Source of the DNA: Blastococcus sp. KM273128
GTDB taxonomy: Bacteria; Actinomycetota; Actinomycetes; Mycobacteriales; Geodermatophilaceae
Assembly (NCBI RefSeq): GCF_021698975.1
Contig: NZ_SSXA01000025.1
Coordinates: forward strand, 1 to 64,000
Direction: 5' to 3'
Length of the DNA: 64,000 nucleotides
Below, piece after piece: positions 19,146 through 27,981 of the stretch. A program made the position numbers and the translations under genes. Positions within the stretch are counted from its first letter, which is position 1; each line of letters starts with the position of its first letter. A model generated the notes under the pieces. That model was not told the DNA's origin and did not search any database. It saw only the letters and a list, made by a program, of their open reading frames with translations.

Positions 19146-19760
19146 TCAGCCGGCGGGCTGGTCGCCGTCGGGCCGGAAGGTGGCCAGGGCGGTGGCGAGC
19201 ATCGCGTAGTAGCCGACCAGCCAGACCAGCGTCGCCAGCGCCTCGACGTCCAGCGCGTCCACCGCCCGCGCGTAGCCCTCGTCGTCCAGCTCGCCGTCGT
19301 CGAGCAGCTGCCACGTCGTCGCGACGACGACCTCCTCGACCGGCTCGAGCCCGCCGGGGAGCCGGCCGTCCAGGAGGGCCTGCAGCTGCTGGGCCGTGAC
19401 GCCCGCCGCGCGGGCGGCCTGCTCGTGGGCCAACCACTCGAAGTGCGACCGGCGCCGGGCGGCGACGGCGAGGATCGCCAGCTCGCGCGACCGCGGGCCC
19501 AGCAGCTGCTCCCCGCGCAGCGCCGCGCCCACCGCCTGCACCGCCGAGCCGATGCCGGGCGCCAGCAGCATGGCGGCGAACGGCCCCAGCAGCCGGCCGG
19601 CGTCGTCGGTGATCGGCACGACCGCTGCCTGCGCCTGCCGGGGGCCCTGCGTGATCTCGGCGTGCAGCCGGGCGCGCCCGCCGTCGAGCTCGGCGGGGCG
19701 CAGCAGCGGGATGCGGGCCGGCCCGCGGGGCGCGGGCCGGCCGGTCAGGTCCTGGGACAC
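19146..19760 (-). CDS. Carboxymuconolactone decarboxylase-family protein without CXXC
   Basis: The 204-residue AhpD-fold protein contains LGPRSRELAILAVAARRRSHFEWLAHEQAARAAG, here split as two conserved segments (RELAILAVAA and HFEWLAHEQAA). These match the decarboxylase/lactonase branch of the family, in which the Cys pair of AhpD is missing. A second repeat ends with ALATLVWLVGYYAMLATAL. Function unknown; possible roles are gamma-carboxymuconolactone decarboxylation or a structural relative. The GTG at 19760 begins a Pro-rich N-terminus typical of the group. It is convergent with the HD-like gene. Confidence 0.72.
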   Translation of the reverse strand: MSQDLTGRPAPRGPARIPLLRPAELDGGRARLHAEITQGPRQAQAAVVPITDDAGRLLGPFAAMLLAPGIGSAVQAVGAALRGEQLLGPRSRELAILAVAARRRSHFEWLAHEQAARAAGVTAQQLQALLDGRLPGGLEPVEEVVVATTWQLLDDGELDDEGYARAVDALDVEALATLVWLVGYYAMLATALATFRPDGDQPAG

Positions 19761-19810
19761 GGGGCGCCTTCCTGTCGCAGCACGGGAGGGCCTGAGGGTA
19801 GGGGCTGCGG

Positions 19811-20776
19811 CTACGCGGCGGGACGCAGCATGGCGGTCACCTCCGGCCGGGCCGCGTGCCGGCCGGCGGCGAGGAACGACCGCGAGACCACGTCGTCGAG
19901 CCGTGCGCGCGACATCATGTCGTTGCCCATCACCTCCTGCTCCTCCGGGCCGGGGGTGAAGACGACGGTGCGCACCCCCTCGGCCTCCAGCGCCCGCACC
20001 TCCCGGCGCAGCAGCCGGTCGGCGTACCGGCGCGCTGCGGGGAAGACGCCGGGGCGCCAGCCCGTGGGCCCGCTCATCGGGGCGACGACGACCACGACGT
20101 CGAGCCCCTGCCCGCGCAGGAGCGCGGCGTTGGTGGGCGAGTGGGCGCCCCCGTCGACGTACGCGTGCCGGCCGATGGGCACCGGCGCGAAGTACCCCGG
20201 TACCGCGCAGGAGGCGCCGATCGCCCGGTGCAGGGGCGCCGGCGGCGCACCCGGCCGCCCGAACACGACCCGGCGGCCGTCCCCGCGGCGGACGGCGGTG
20301 ATCCACAGGTCACGCGCGGGCCAGTCCGGGCCCTCCAGTTCCCCCAGTGCCGACAGCTGCTCGAGGACGTCGTGCCGGCCGGGCGCCATGAGCGCCATGC
20401 CGGCGGCCAGCGGGCGGAAGAGCAGGGGGCGGGTGAGGGCCCGCCGCACCATCTGCGGACCGGGCGGCCGCAGCGGGCGGCGCAGCAGCTCCCACGGCCG
20501 GAAGGGGGCGAGTTCCGGCAGCGGTGTCTCGGTGATCTGCCGCAGCACCTCGGCGTCAGCGGACAGCGGCGCCCTGACCGTCCAGGCGGCGAGGTCCTCG
20601 GGTGAGACGCCTAACCGCAGCAGCGCGCCGGTGATCGAGCCGGCCGAGGTGCCGACGACCACGTCGGCGGACCGGGCGTCGAAGCCGACGTCGTGTTGCA
20701 GGACGGCCAGGACGCCGGAGTGGTACGCCTGCCCGACCACCCCACCGCCGCCCAGCACCAGGCCGACCCGGGTCAC
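19811..20776 (-). CDS. Patatin-like phospholipase
   Basis: The protein (about 321 residues from the GTG at 20776) has the full patatin triad layout: oxyanion loop VLGGGGVVGQAYH, nucleophile elbow VVGTSAGSITG and the catalytic Asp in YVDGGAHSPTN. Patatins are Ser-Asp lipid acyl hydrolases. There is no signal peptide, so it is probably cytosolic or membrane-peripheral. An in-frame GTG at 20800 would add eight residues; the later GTG places the first strand directly at the N-terminus as usual. Terminates 50 bp before the upstream start of the CMD-family gene on the same strand. Confidence 0.85.
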   Translation of the reverse strand: MTRVGLVLGGGGVVGQAYHSGVLAVLQHDVGFDARSADVVVGTSAGSITGALLRLGVSPEDLAAWTVRAPLSADAEVLRQITETPLPELAPFRPWELLRRPLRPPGPQMVRRALTRPLLFRPLAAGMALMAPGRHDVLEQLSALGELEGPDWPARDLWITAVRRGDGRRVVFGRPGAPPAPLHRAIGASCAVPGYFAPVPIGRHAYVDGGAHSPTNAALLRGQGLDVVVVVAPMSGPTGWRPGVFPAARRYADRLLRREVRALEAEGVRTVVFTPGPEEQEVMGNDMMSRARLDDVVSRSFLAAGRHAARPEVTAMLRPAA

Positions 20777-20893
20777 GGTCCGAGCCTGCCACGGCTCCAC
20801 CGGGCGGGCAGGTCGTGACCGGCGCGCAGGGAGCGGCGGCGGAGCCGGCCGCGGCGGGCGCCCGGGTGCCGCAGCGCCGCGCGTCGCCGGGGA

Positions 20894-21487
20894 TCAGTGC
20901 AGGGCGGGGTCGGCCGGGCCGGTGGCCCACCGCCGGAAGCGGACGACCAGGCCGGCCCGGGTGGGGGCGCAGCAGTACGGCCCGGCGTCGACCGGCACGT
21001 CCTCCGGGAAGGGGCAGAGCCGCACCAGCCGGAAGGGCTCGTCGTCGACCCGGGCGCGGACGGTCACCGCGTCCCCGGCCCGGCTCGCCCGCACGGTCAC
21101 CCGGCGCCCAGCCCAGCCGGGCACCGGGGCCACCGACCAGTCCGAGCGCCCCAGCGTGACCACGGCCCCGACCTGGGGGGCGCCGTCGGAGAACTCGACC
21201 CCCGCCTTGACCCAGGTCTCCGGACCGCCCCGCAGCACCAGCCCGGCCTGGTCGAACTGCCCGTCCCAGCCGAGGTCGAAGGTCACCTCCACCGCGCAGG
21301 GGGCCAGCAGCGGCGCCAGCAGCGCGTGGGCGTCGTCGTGGACGAACCCGTAGGAGGTGTGCCGCCACGCGTCGCTGCCCTCGACGGCGGTGACCAGCAG
21401 GTCGGGGCCGTCCTCCCGCGCCTCGGCCGGCGGGGCGGTCCAGGTCCCGGCGCTCCACGGCACGCGGCGCAGCCCGTCGTCGGCCAT
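20894..21487 (-). CDS. DUF1349 beta-sandwich protein
   Basis: The 197-residue protein matches DUF1349 (regulation-of-enolase-1-like) by eye: DLLVTAVEGSDAWRHTSYG, VEVTFDLGWDGQFDQAGL, WVKAGVEFSDGAPQVGAVV and the late CAPTRAGLVVRFRRW. The fold is a concanavalin-like jelly roll. No catalytic role is established. It follows the phosphotriesterase-like gene by 23 bp on the same strand, so it is likely co-transcribed with it. Confidence 0.75.
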   Translation of the reverse strand: MADDGLRRVPWSAGTWTAPPAEAREDGPDLLVTAVEGSDAWRHTSYGFVHDDAHALLAPLLAPCAVEVTFDLGWDGQFDQAGLVLRGGPETWVKAGVEFSDGAPQVGAVVTLGRSDWSVAPVPGWAGRRVTVRASRAGDAVTVRARVDDEPFRLVRLCPFPEDVPVDAGPYCCAPTRAGLVVRFRRWATGPADPALH

Positions 21488-21510
21488 GACCGGGACGGTA
21501 GCCGCGCCGG

Positions 21511-22491
21511 CTACTCGAAGTACCGCCGCGGGGTGTCCACCAGCATCTGCCGGATCTGCTCCTCGGTCATCCCGCGCTCGCGCAGCATCGGCAGCACGTC
21601 CTTGCTGATGTGCGTGTAGTTCCAGTTCGGCGCGATCTGCCGCTTGGCCTCCTGGGCGTGGGCGCCCGGGAAGTAGTCGATGTAGCAGCTGGCGTCGTGC
21701 GCGAGCACCATCCGGTCGGCGTAGCCGCGCTCGGCCAAGGCCACGATGGTGTCGACCCGAGAGGACGTCGGGTTGTAGATGTCCAGGCCGAAGCGGTCCA
21801 TGCCGAGCAGGCAGCCGGCCTCGGCGAGCTCGCTGAGGTAGTCGAGGTCGTTGCTGTCGCCGGCGTGGCCGATGACGACCTTCGTCAGGTCGACGCCCTC
21901 CTCGCCGAACACCTGCACCGCCAGCCGGCCGGCGCCGGTGTGCGACGAGGTGTGCACGGTGATCGGCGCCCCGGTCTCCCGGTGGGTCGCGGCGACGGCC
22001 CGCACGGTGCGCTCGACGCCGGGAGTGAGCCCCTTCGCCTCGATGACGCACTTGAGGAAGGCCGCCTTCACCCCGGTGCCGGCGATGCCGTCGCGGATGT
22101 CGCCGGTGAAGTCGTCGACCATCGGGTCGCGCGGCAGGTCCAGCAGCAGGCCGGGGCCGCGGTGCTCGTACTGGTGCGGGATCTCGTCGTAGGTGTAGAG
22201 GCCGGTGGCGACGACGATGTTGATGTCGGTCTGCTCGGCGACCCGCTGGACCCGCGGGATGTAGCGGCCCAGGCCCCAGACCGTCGGGTCGACGATGGTG
22301 TCGATGCCGAGCGCCTTGAGCTCGTCGAGCTGCTGCACGGCGTCGGCGACCCGCTCGTCCTCGTCCCACCAGTCGCCCGTGCCGTAGTTCTGCACGTGCT
22401 CGGTGGAGAGCACGAAGACGTGCTCGTGCATGAGCGTCGCGCCGAGGTCGGCGGTGTCGATCGGGCCACGGACGGTCTCGACGGTGGGCAC
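21511..22491 (-). CDS. Phosphotriesterase-like lactonase
   Basis: The 326-residue amidohydrolase-fold protein has the binuclear metal site of the PTE family: H22-E-H24 in LMHEHVFVL, a candidate bridging carboxylated Lys in AAFLKCVIEA, His residues in ITVHTSSHTGAG and VVIGHAGDSND, and the Asp in VLAHDASC. PTE-like lactonases hydrolyse lactones (including acyl-homoserine lactones in some), with weak phosphotriesterase activity. The specific substrate is unknown. The GTG start sits at the usual distance from the HEH motif. A hairpin lies between it and the upstream ligase gene. Confidence 0.85.
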   Translation of the reverse strand: MPTVETVRGPIDTADLGATLMHEHVFVLSTEHVQNYGTGDWWDEDERVADAVQQLDELKALGIDTIVDPTVWGLGRYIPRVQRVAEQTDINIVVATGLYTYDEIPHQYEHRGPGLLLDLPRDPMVDDFTGDIRDGIAGTGVKAAFLKCVIEAKGLTPGVERTVRAVAATHRETGAPITVHTSSHTGAGRLAVQVFGEEGVDLTKVVIGHAGDSNDLDYLSELAEAGCLLGMDRFGLDIYNPTSSRVDTIVALAERGYADRMVLAHDASCYIDYFPGAHAQEAKRQIAPNWNYTHISKDVLPMLRERGMTEEQIRQMLVDTPRRYFE

Positions 22492-22533
22492 TGCGGGGCC
22501 TCCAGAAGTGGTTGTGTTCCGGTCGGTCGGCCG

Positions 22534-22578
22534 CCCTTCAGGGTCCCGCGCCGAGCCTGCGAGGCGTGGGGTGAAGGG
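22534..22578 (-). terminator. Hairpin between acyl-CoA ligase and lactonase genes
   Basis: Arms CCCTTCA (22534-22540) and TGAAGGG (22572-22578) pair perfectly, with additional GC pairing inside (GCGCC/GGCG). It lies 10 bp after the ligase stop in the direction of transcription and could be a terminator or a 5' leader structure for the lactonase gene. There is no clear U-run. Confidence 0.35.
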
Positions 22579-22588
22579 TGGTCCTTTC

Positions 22589-24088
22589 TCAGGAAACGGG
22601 CTGCCAGTCGGTCTGCTCGCGCAGCGGCGGCTTGAGCACCTTGCCGCCGGGGTTGCGCGGCAGGGGGTCGGTGCGCACCGCGACGAACTGCGGCACCTTG
22701 AAGTCGGCCAGCCGGTCGCGGGCGAAGGCGAGCAGGTCGGCCTCGTCCAGGTCGTGGCCGGGCAGCGGGACGACGACGGCGCCGACCTTCTCCCCCATCA
22801 TCGGGTCGGGCACGCCGACGACCGCGACCTCGCCGACGGCGGGGTGGGCGGCCAGGGCGTTCTCCACCTCGACGCAGTACACGTTCTCGCCGCCGCGGTT
22901 GATCATGTCTTTCTTGCGGTCGACGACGTGGACCAGGCCCTCGTCGTCGATGCGGGCGAGGTCCCCGCTGTGCAGCCAGCCGTCGACGAAGGTCTCCGCC
23001 GCCTGCTCGGGCTTGCGCCAGTAGCCGGCCACCACGTTCGGGCCGCGGATGAGAAGCTCCCCCACGCCGGTGGCGGGGTCGGGATCCTCCACCCGCAGGT
23101 CGACGACGGGCGCGGCGAACCCGACGGAGTCGGCGTGCTCCGCGGCGTACTCGTCGGGCAGGTAGGTCGACACCGAGGAGGTCTCGGTCAGCCCGAAGCC
23201 GTTGCCCACCCGGGCGGTCGGGAAGGCTGCCTTGATGCGGTGCACCAGGTCCGGGGCGATCGGCGCACCGCCGTAGCTGACCGCGCGCACCGAGGAGGTG
23301 TCGACGTCGGCGAAGCCCGGCTGCTGCAGCGCCAGCCAGTAGATCGCCGGCACCGTCGTCAGCACCGAGATCCGTTCGTCCTCGATCGCGCGCAGGAAGG
23401 CGCCGACCTCGAACGCCGGCATGACCACCGCCCGCCCGGCGACGGCGGTGACGACCAGCAGCTGGGAGTTGCAGCCGGTGACGTGGAACAGCGGCACCGA
23501 GATCAGCGTCGACAGGCGCTCGTCGCGCGGCAGGGCCAGGCAGCGCAGGCAGGTCTCGACGTTGGACAGGAAGTTCTCGTGGGTGGTCATCGCACCCTTG
23601 GGGAAGCCGGTCGTGCCGCTGGTGTAGAAGATGCCGGCCAGGTCGGTGTGCCCCTGGTCGGTCACCTCCAGCGGCTCGCCGTCGGGCAGGGGCGCGCCGG
23701 GCTCGACGACGACGGCGGCGCCGGAGTCCTCGACGACGTAGCGCACCTCGGGCTCGGCGAACCGGGTGTTGACCGGGACGACGACGGCACCGGCGAGCAG
23801 GGTGCCCCAGAAGACGAGCACCCAGTCGTTGCCGTTGCCCAGCCGGTTGGCGACGCGGTCCCCCGGCTGCACGCCGGCCGCCCGCAGTCCACCGGCGACC
23901 CGCGCCGCGCGATCCCAGAGCTGCCGGTAGGTGAGCCGTTCCCCGCCGAGCTCGGCCAGCGCCTCGGCGTCCGGGGCGGTGTCGACGGCGGCGCGCAGCA
24001 GGTGCACCAGGTTCTGCGGCAGCCCGGTGTAGCGCCGGATGCCGTCCGGCCCCACCTCGGTGCCGCTCCGGTCGAAGGGGCTGGGCAT
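22589..24088 (-). CDS. AMP-forming acyl-CoA synthetase / fatty-acid-CoA ligase
   Basis: The 499-residue ANL-superfamily enzyme activates a carboxylate with ATP and transfers it to CoA. The P-loop is FYTSGTTGFPKGAMTTH, the A5 motif NGFGLTETSS, the hinge region WLHSGDLARIDDEG then RKKDMINRGGENVY, and the C-terminal catalytic Lys is in RNPGGKVLKP. Substrate chain type cannot be inferred. The ATG at 24088 is supported by GGGAGG about 8 bases upstream. It is transcribed in the same direction as the lactonase gene 97 bp downstream. Confidence 0.87.
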   Translation of the reverse strand: MPSPFDRSGTEVGPDGIRRYTGLPQNLVHLLRAAVDTAPDAEALAELGGERLTYRQLWDRAARVAGGLRAAGVQPGDRVANRLGNGNDWVLVFWGTLLAGAVVVPVNTRFAEPEVRYVVEDSGAAVVVEPGAPLPDGEPLEVTDQGHTDLAGIFYTSGTTGFPKGAMTTHENFLSNVETCLRCLALPRDERLSTLISVPLFHVTGCNSQLLVVTAVAGRAVVMPAFEVGAFLRAIEDERISVLTTVPAIYWLALQQPGFADVDTSSVRAVSYGGAPIAPDLVHRIKAAFPTARVGNGFGLTETSSVSTYLPDEYAAEHADSVGFAAPVVDLRVEDPDPATGVGELLIRGPNVVAGYWRKPEQAAETFVDGWLHSGDLARIDDEGLVHVVDRKKDMINRGGENVYCVEVENALAAHPAVGEVAVVGVPDPMMGEKVGAVVVPLPGHDLDEADLLAFARDRLADFKVPQFVAVRTDPLPRNPGGKVLKPPLREQTDWQPVS

Positions 24089-24193
24089 CCACGACCTCCC
24101 GCTACCGGCCGCTGACCTCGTCGTCCGCGTCGTCCGGGCAGTCTGTCGGTGGGCGGCCGCCGTGTCCACCGGCGACTCGGCGCGGATGCCGGA

Positions 24194-25018
24194 TCAGCCC
24201 AGCAGCGGGCGCAGGTTCTCCGTCCAGACGTCCCAGCCGAGCCGGCCGATGAGCGCGGTGACGACGACGAGGAAGACGACGCGGATGAACCCGCTGCCCC
24301 GGGTCGTCGCCGTCCGGGAACCGAGGTAGCCGCCGAGCATGTTGGCCGCGCCCATGAGCAGGCCCAGCCCCCAGAACACCGCGCCGATCGGGGCGAAGAA
24401 GAGCAGCGCCCCCAGGTTCGTGGCGACGTTGACGATCTTCGCCTTGGCGCTCGCGTGCAGGAAGTCGTAGCCCAGCAGCGACACCATGGCGAACACGAGG
24501 AACGACCCGGTGCCGGGGCCGAGGATGCCGTCGTAGAAGCCGATGCCCGCCCCCAGCGCGGCGGCGACCCCGTGGTGCCGCCGCCCGGTGTGCCGCAGCG
24601 CCGTCACCTCCCCCAGCGAGGGGCGCAGCAGGGTGAACGCCGCGATGGCCACCAGCGCGACGACGATGACCGGCTTGAACACCGCCGCCGGGAGCGCCGC
24701 GGCGACCGAGGCCCCGGCGAAGCTGCCCGCCAGCGCGACCAGGGCCATCGGGAGGGCGGTGCGCAGGTCGGGGCGGACCCGCCGCTGGAAGGTGATCGCG
24801 CTGGTCGTGGTGCCGAAGATCGACGCCAGCTTGTTGGTGGCCAGCGCCTCGACTGGGCTGATCCCGGGCACGAGCAGCAGCGCCGGCAGCTGCACCAGCC
24901 CGCCACCTCCGACGACGGCGTCGATCCACCCGGCGGTCAGCGCGGCCACCAGCAGGAGGAGCAGGACGCTGCCGGGGAGCCCGTCGGGCAGCAGGTCGAC
25001 CGGGAAGACGTCCCCCAC
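24194..25018 (-). CDS. TauE/SafE-family membrane permease (sulfite/organosulfur exporter type)
   Basis: The 274-residue membrane protein has about eight hydrophobic segments. The family signatures are AALTAGWIDAVVGGGGLVQLPAL in two halves (WIDAVVGGGGLVQLP and GFYDGILGPGTGSF), with LATNKLASIFGTT after the first. These permeases export small anions such as sulfite, sulfoacetate or taurine products. Start choice is uncertain: the GTG at 25018 is 11 bases from GAGGAGG, while the GTG at 25027 is very close to it; longer N-termini are Arg-rich and unlikely. Confidence 0.82.
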   Translation of the reverse strand: MGDVFPVDLLPDGLPGSVLLLLLVAALTAGWIDAVVGGGGLVQLPALLLVPGISPVEALATNKLASIFGTTTSAITFQRRVRPDLRTALPMALVALAGSFAGASVAAALPAAVFKPVIVVALVAIAAFTLLRPSLGEVTALRHTGRRHHGVAAALGAGIGFYDGILGPGTGSFLVFAMVSLLGYDFLHASAKAKIVNVATNLGALLFFAPIGAVFWGLGLLMGAANMLGGYLGSRTATTRGSGFIRVVFLVVVTALIGRLGWDVWTENLRPLLG

Positions 25019-25143
25019 CCCCGCCACGACCTCCTCGTCGCGCGCCCGGTCCCGGGAGCGCCCCGAGCACCGTAGGGCCCCACCTCCGGCCACCGCCGGG
25101 CGGGGTGCTTGCCCCTGGGGCGGCGGACCGCGAGGGTGGGGCC

Positions 25144-26010
25144 GTGCGCAGACGGACGCTCCTCGCCGCAGCCGGCGCGGCCCTGCTCGGCGCCTGCTCG
25201 AGCCCGGCGGCCGAGCGCACGAGCGCCCCGCGCTCGACCCGCCCGCCGACGGCGACGCCCTCGACCACCGCCGAGCCGCTGCCGCCGACCAGCGCACCCC
25301 CGACCCCGGGGACCGCCGCGGAGGTGCTGGCCCGCTCGACCGTGCCGGTGCTCTGCTTCCACCAGCTGCGTGAGTTCCGTGCCGACGACGGCGCCTACGC
25401 CCGCACGATGATCACGCCGCCGGCGACGTTCCGGGCGCAGCTGGAGGCGCTGCGCGACGGCGGCCGCACCCCGGTCGGTGCCCCGCAGCTGGTCGACCAC
25501 CTGCAGTTCGGTGCGCCGCTGCCGGAGCGGCCGGTGCTGCTGACGTTCGACGACGGATCGGTGACCCACCACTCGGTGGCCCTGCCGCTGCTGCGCGAGC
25601 TCGGCTTCCCGGCGGCGTTCTTCCCGATGACCGTGGTCCTCGGGAAGGCGGACTGGTTGAGCGCCGACCAGCTGCGGGAGATGGACGCCGCGGGCATGAC
25701 CATCGGCGCGCACACGTGGGACCACCAGCGCGTCGACCGGCTGGCCGGGGACCAGTGGGTGGAGCAGCTGGACCGGCCGCGCGCCGAGCTCGGCGAGATC
25801 CTGGGGCACCCGGTGGACCTGCTGGCCTACCCGCACGGCGTGTGGTCACCCGAGGCGCTCCCCCGGGTCGAGGCGGCGGGCTACCGGGCGGCGTTCCAGC
25901 TGTCCGATCCGCAGGACCCGGCCGCCCCGCTCCTGACCATCCGGCGGATCATGCCGCCGCCGACCTGGGACGGCCCGACGCTGCTGGCGCAGCTGGACGG
26001 GTCGTTCTGA
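25144..26010 (+). CDS. Secreted lipoprotein polysaccharide deacetylase (NodB domain)
   Basis: The 288-residue precursor has a lipoprotein signal (RRRTLLAAAGAALLGAC, lipidated Cys near 19), a Pro/Thr-rich linker to about 65 and a NodB/CE4 domain. NodB motif 1 is LLTFDDGS, motif 2 is GAHTWDHQRVD (metal His pair), and LAYPHGVWS is motif 3. CE4 enzymes remove N- or O-acetyl groups from peptidoglycan or other surface polysaccharides. Extracellular, membrane anchored. The GTG at 25144 sits directly before the Arg cluster of the signal peptide. It is divergent from the TauE gene. Confidence 0.87.
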   Translation: MRRRTLLAAAGAALLGACSSPAAERTSAPRSTRPPTATPSTTAEPLPPTSAPPTPGTAAEVLARSTVPVLCFHQLREFRADDGAYARTMITPPATFRAQLEALRDGGRTPVGAPQLVDHLQFGAPLPERPVLLTFDDGSVTHHSVALPLLRELGFPAAFFPMTVVLGKADWLSADQLREMDAAGMTIGAHTWDHQRVDRLAGDQWVEQLDRPRAELGEILGHPVDLLAYPHGVWSPEALPRVEAAGYRAAFQLSDPQDPAAPLLTIRRIMPPPTWDGPTLLAQLDGSF

Positions 26011-26032
26011 CCCGTGACCCCGGGCGGCCGGG

Positions 26033-26797
26033 TCACCGCGGGCGGCCGAGCTCCTCGAGCGCGGCGAGCACCGCCGGCCAGGCGGCGGCGCCCGGGTCGA
26101 TGACGGCGAAGTGCCCGGCCGGGACCGGGACGAGCGTGGCGGCGGGGTGGCGCCGCACGTAGGCCTCGCTCAGCGCCACGGGCACCACGGCGTCGCCGGT
26201 CCCGTGCACGATCCGCACCGGCGGGGCCGGCGACGGCAGCCGGGCGGGGTCCAGGTCGGGCCGCGCGGCGGCGTCCTCCCCCAGGAAGGCCCGCACCGCG
26301 CCGTCGCCCAGGCCGAGCGCCTGCCCTTGCCGCAGGTCGGCCACCGGCGCCAGGGCCAGCACGCCGCCCGGCGCGTCGGCCCCCGCGGCGGTCGCGGCGA
26401 CCAGCAGGGCGAGGTGCCCGCCGGCCGAGTGCCCGGCGAGCAGCACCGGCCGGCCGCCGGTGAGCTCCGGGCGACCGGCGACCGCCCGCAGCGCCGCGCG
26501 CACGTCGTCCACCGCCAGGTCCGGCCGGCCGGGCACCCGCCGGTACTCCGGCGCGACGGTCGGCCAGCCGGCCCGGGCCAGCGCCTCGGCCGCGGGGCCG
26601 AGGTGGGCGCGGTCGTAGGCGGGCCGCCAGAAGCCGCCGTGCAGCAGCACCACGAGCGGCCGCCCGTGCGGCGCCCTCGGCGCGACCCGCACGTCCGCCA
26701 CGTGCTCCGCGGCCGGGCCGTACCGGAGCACCTCGTCGGGCGGGGCGGCCGCCCGGGTGAGCACCGAGCGGTCCTCGTCGTCCTGTCGCGGCGGCAC
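26033..26797 (-). CDS. Alpha/beta hydrolase (kynurenine formamidase/carboxylesterase-like)
   Basis: The 254-residue enzyme has the oxyanion motif VVLLHGGFWRPAYDRAH of the formamidase/BD-FAE branch, the nucleophile elbow LLAGHSAGGHLAL, an acid residue in VHGTGDAVVPV and the late catalytic His in AGHFAVIDP. It probably hydrolyses a small ester or amide. No kynurenine pathway neighbours are present, so substrate assignment is open. Convergent with the deacetylase gene, 22 bp apart. Confidence 0.8.
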   Translation of the reverse strand: MPPRQDDEDRSVLTRAAAPPDEVLRYGPAAEHVADVRVAPRAPHGRPLVVLLHGGFWRPAYDRAHLGPAAEALARAGWPTVAPEYRRVPGRPDLAVDDVRAALRAVAGRPELTGGRPVLLAGHSAGGHLALLVAATAAGADAPGGVLALAPVADLRQGQALGLGDGAVRAFLGEDAAARPDLDPARLPSPAPPVRIVHGTGDAVVPVALSEAYVRRHPAATLVPVPAGHFAVIDPGAAAWPAVLAALEELGRPR

Positions 26798-26848
26798 GCG
26801 CCGGAGGATGACCCGCGCCGGCCGGTGCCGTCCAGCCGGGCCCGGGGC

Positions 26849-27877
26849 TCAGCCGGTGAACGCCCGGATCTCGCCGAGCCGCTCGGAGGTCACCGTCTTC
26901 AGCCGGGCGACCGCGCGCGCGAGCGGCACCAGCTCGATCTCCGTGCCGCGGAGCGCCACCATCTGACCGGTGCGGCCCTCGTGCGCGGCGATCGTGGCGT
27001 GCAGCCCGAAGCGGGTGGCGAGCACCCGGTCGAAGGACGTCGGCGTCCCGCCGCGCTGCACGTGGCCGAGGACGGTCGCTCGCACCTCCTTGCCGGTGCG
27101 CCGCTCCAGCTCCTCCCCCAGCTGCTGGGTGACGCCGGTGAAGCGGCGGTGGCCGAACTCGTCGATGCCGCCGCGCCGGAACGCCATCTGACCGGGCAGC
27201 GGCTCGGCCCCCTCGGCGACGACGCCGATGACGTGCGAGTCCCCGCGGGCGAACCGCTCGCACACCAGGCGGACGACCTCGTCGACGTCGAACGGCTCTT
27301 CCGGCACCAGCGTGAGGTGGGCGCCGGCGGCCAGCCCGGCGTGCAGGGCGATCCAGCCGGCGTGCCGGCCCATCACCTCGACCAGCAGCACCCGCTGGTG
27401 GGACTCCGCCGTCGTGTGCAGCCGGTCGATGAGCTCGGTGGCGATGCTGACCGCGGTGTCGAACCCGAAGGTGAGGTCGGTGCCGTCGATGTCGTTGTCG
27501 ATCGTCTTGGGGATGCCCACCACCGGCACCCCGGCCTCCGACAGCAGGTGCGCCGCGGTGAGCGTGCCCTCACCGCCGATGGGGATGAGCACGTCGATCC
27601 CGTGCTCGTCGAGCGTGCACTTCATCTCGTCGATGCCCGCGTGCAGCTTCTCCGGCGCCACCCGGGCCGAGCCCAGGGTCGTGCCACCGCGGGTGAGCAG
27701 CCCGTCGACCGCGGCGATGTCCAGCGGCGTCGAGCGGTTCTCCAGGAGCCCCCGCCAGCCGTCGCGGAAGCCCACCACCTCGCTGCCGTAGTGGGCACCG
27801 GCGGTGCGCACCACCGATCGGATGACGGCGTTGAGGCCGGGGCAGTCCCCGCCTCCGGTCAGCACTCCGATGCGCAC
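26849..27877 (-). CDS. pfkA: 6-phosphofructokinase, ATP-type
   Basis: The 342-residue enzyme phosphorylates fructose 6-phosphate. Motifs are IGVLTGGGDCPGLNAVIR at the N-terminus, LIPIGGEGTLTAA, the catalytic GIPKTIDNDIDGTD and VEVMGRHAGWIAL. Gly in GGEGT (rather than Asp as in pyrophosphate-dependent enzymes) points to ATP use, while Lys in PKTIDND is typical of the actinobacterial group. GTG at 27877 has GAGGAG at a good spacing. Together with xfp upstream in the window the strain can route fructose 6-phosphate through either pathway. Confidence 0.93.
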   Translation of the reverse strand: MRIGVLTGGGDCPGLNAVIRSVVRTAGAHYGSEVVGFRDGWRGLLENRSTPLDIAAVDGLLTRGGTTLGSARVAPEKLHAGIDEMKCTLDEHGIDVLIPIGGEGTLTAAHLLSEAGVPVVGIPKTIDNDIDGTDLTFGFDTAVSIATELIDRLHTTAESHQRVLLVEVMGRHAGWIALHAGLAAGAHLTLVPEEPFDVDEVVRLVCERFARGDSHVIGVVAEGAEPLPGQMAFRRGGIDEFGHRRFTGVTQQLGEELERRTGKEVRATVLGHVQRGGTPTSFDRVLATRFGLHATIAAHEGRTGQMVALRGTEIELVPLARAVARLKTVTSERLGEIRAFTG

Positions 27878-27981
27878 CGGCTGGCTCCTCGCGGTCGTGG
27901 GCCGGGTCCGCCTGACCATACGTCATGACGTCTAGACGACCGCGGAGGCAGCGGGTGCTCCGGCGCGGCGCTCCCGGGCGG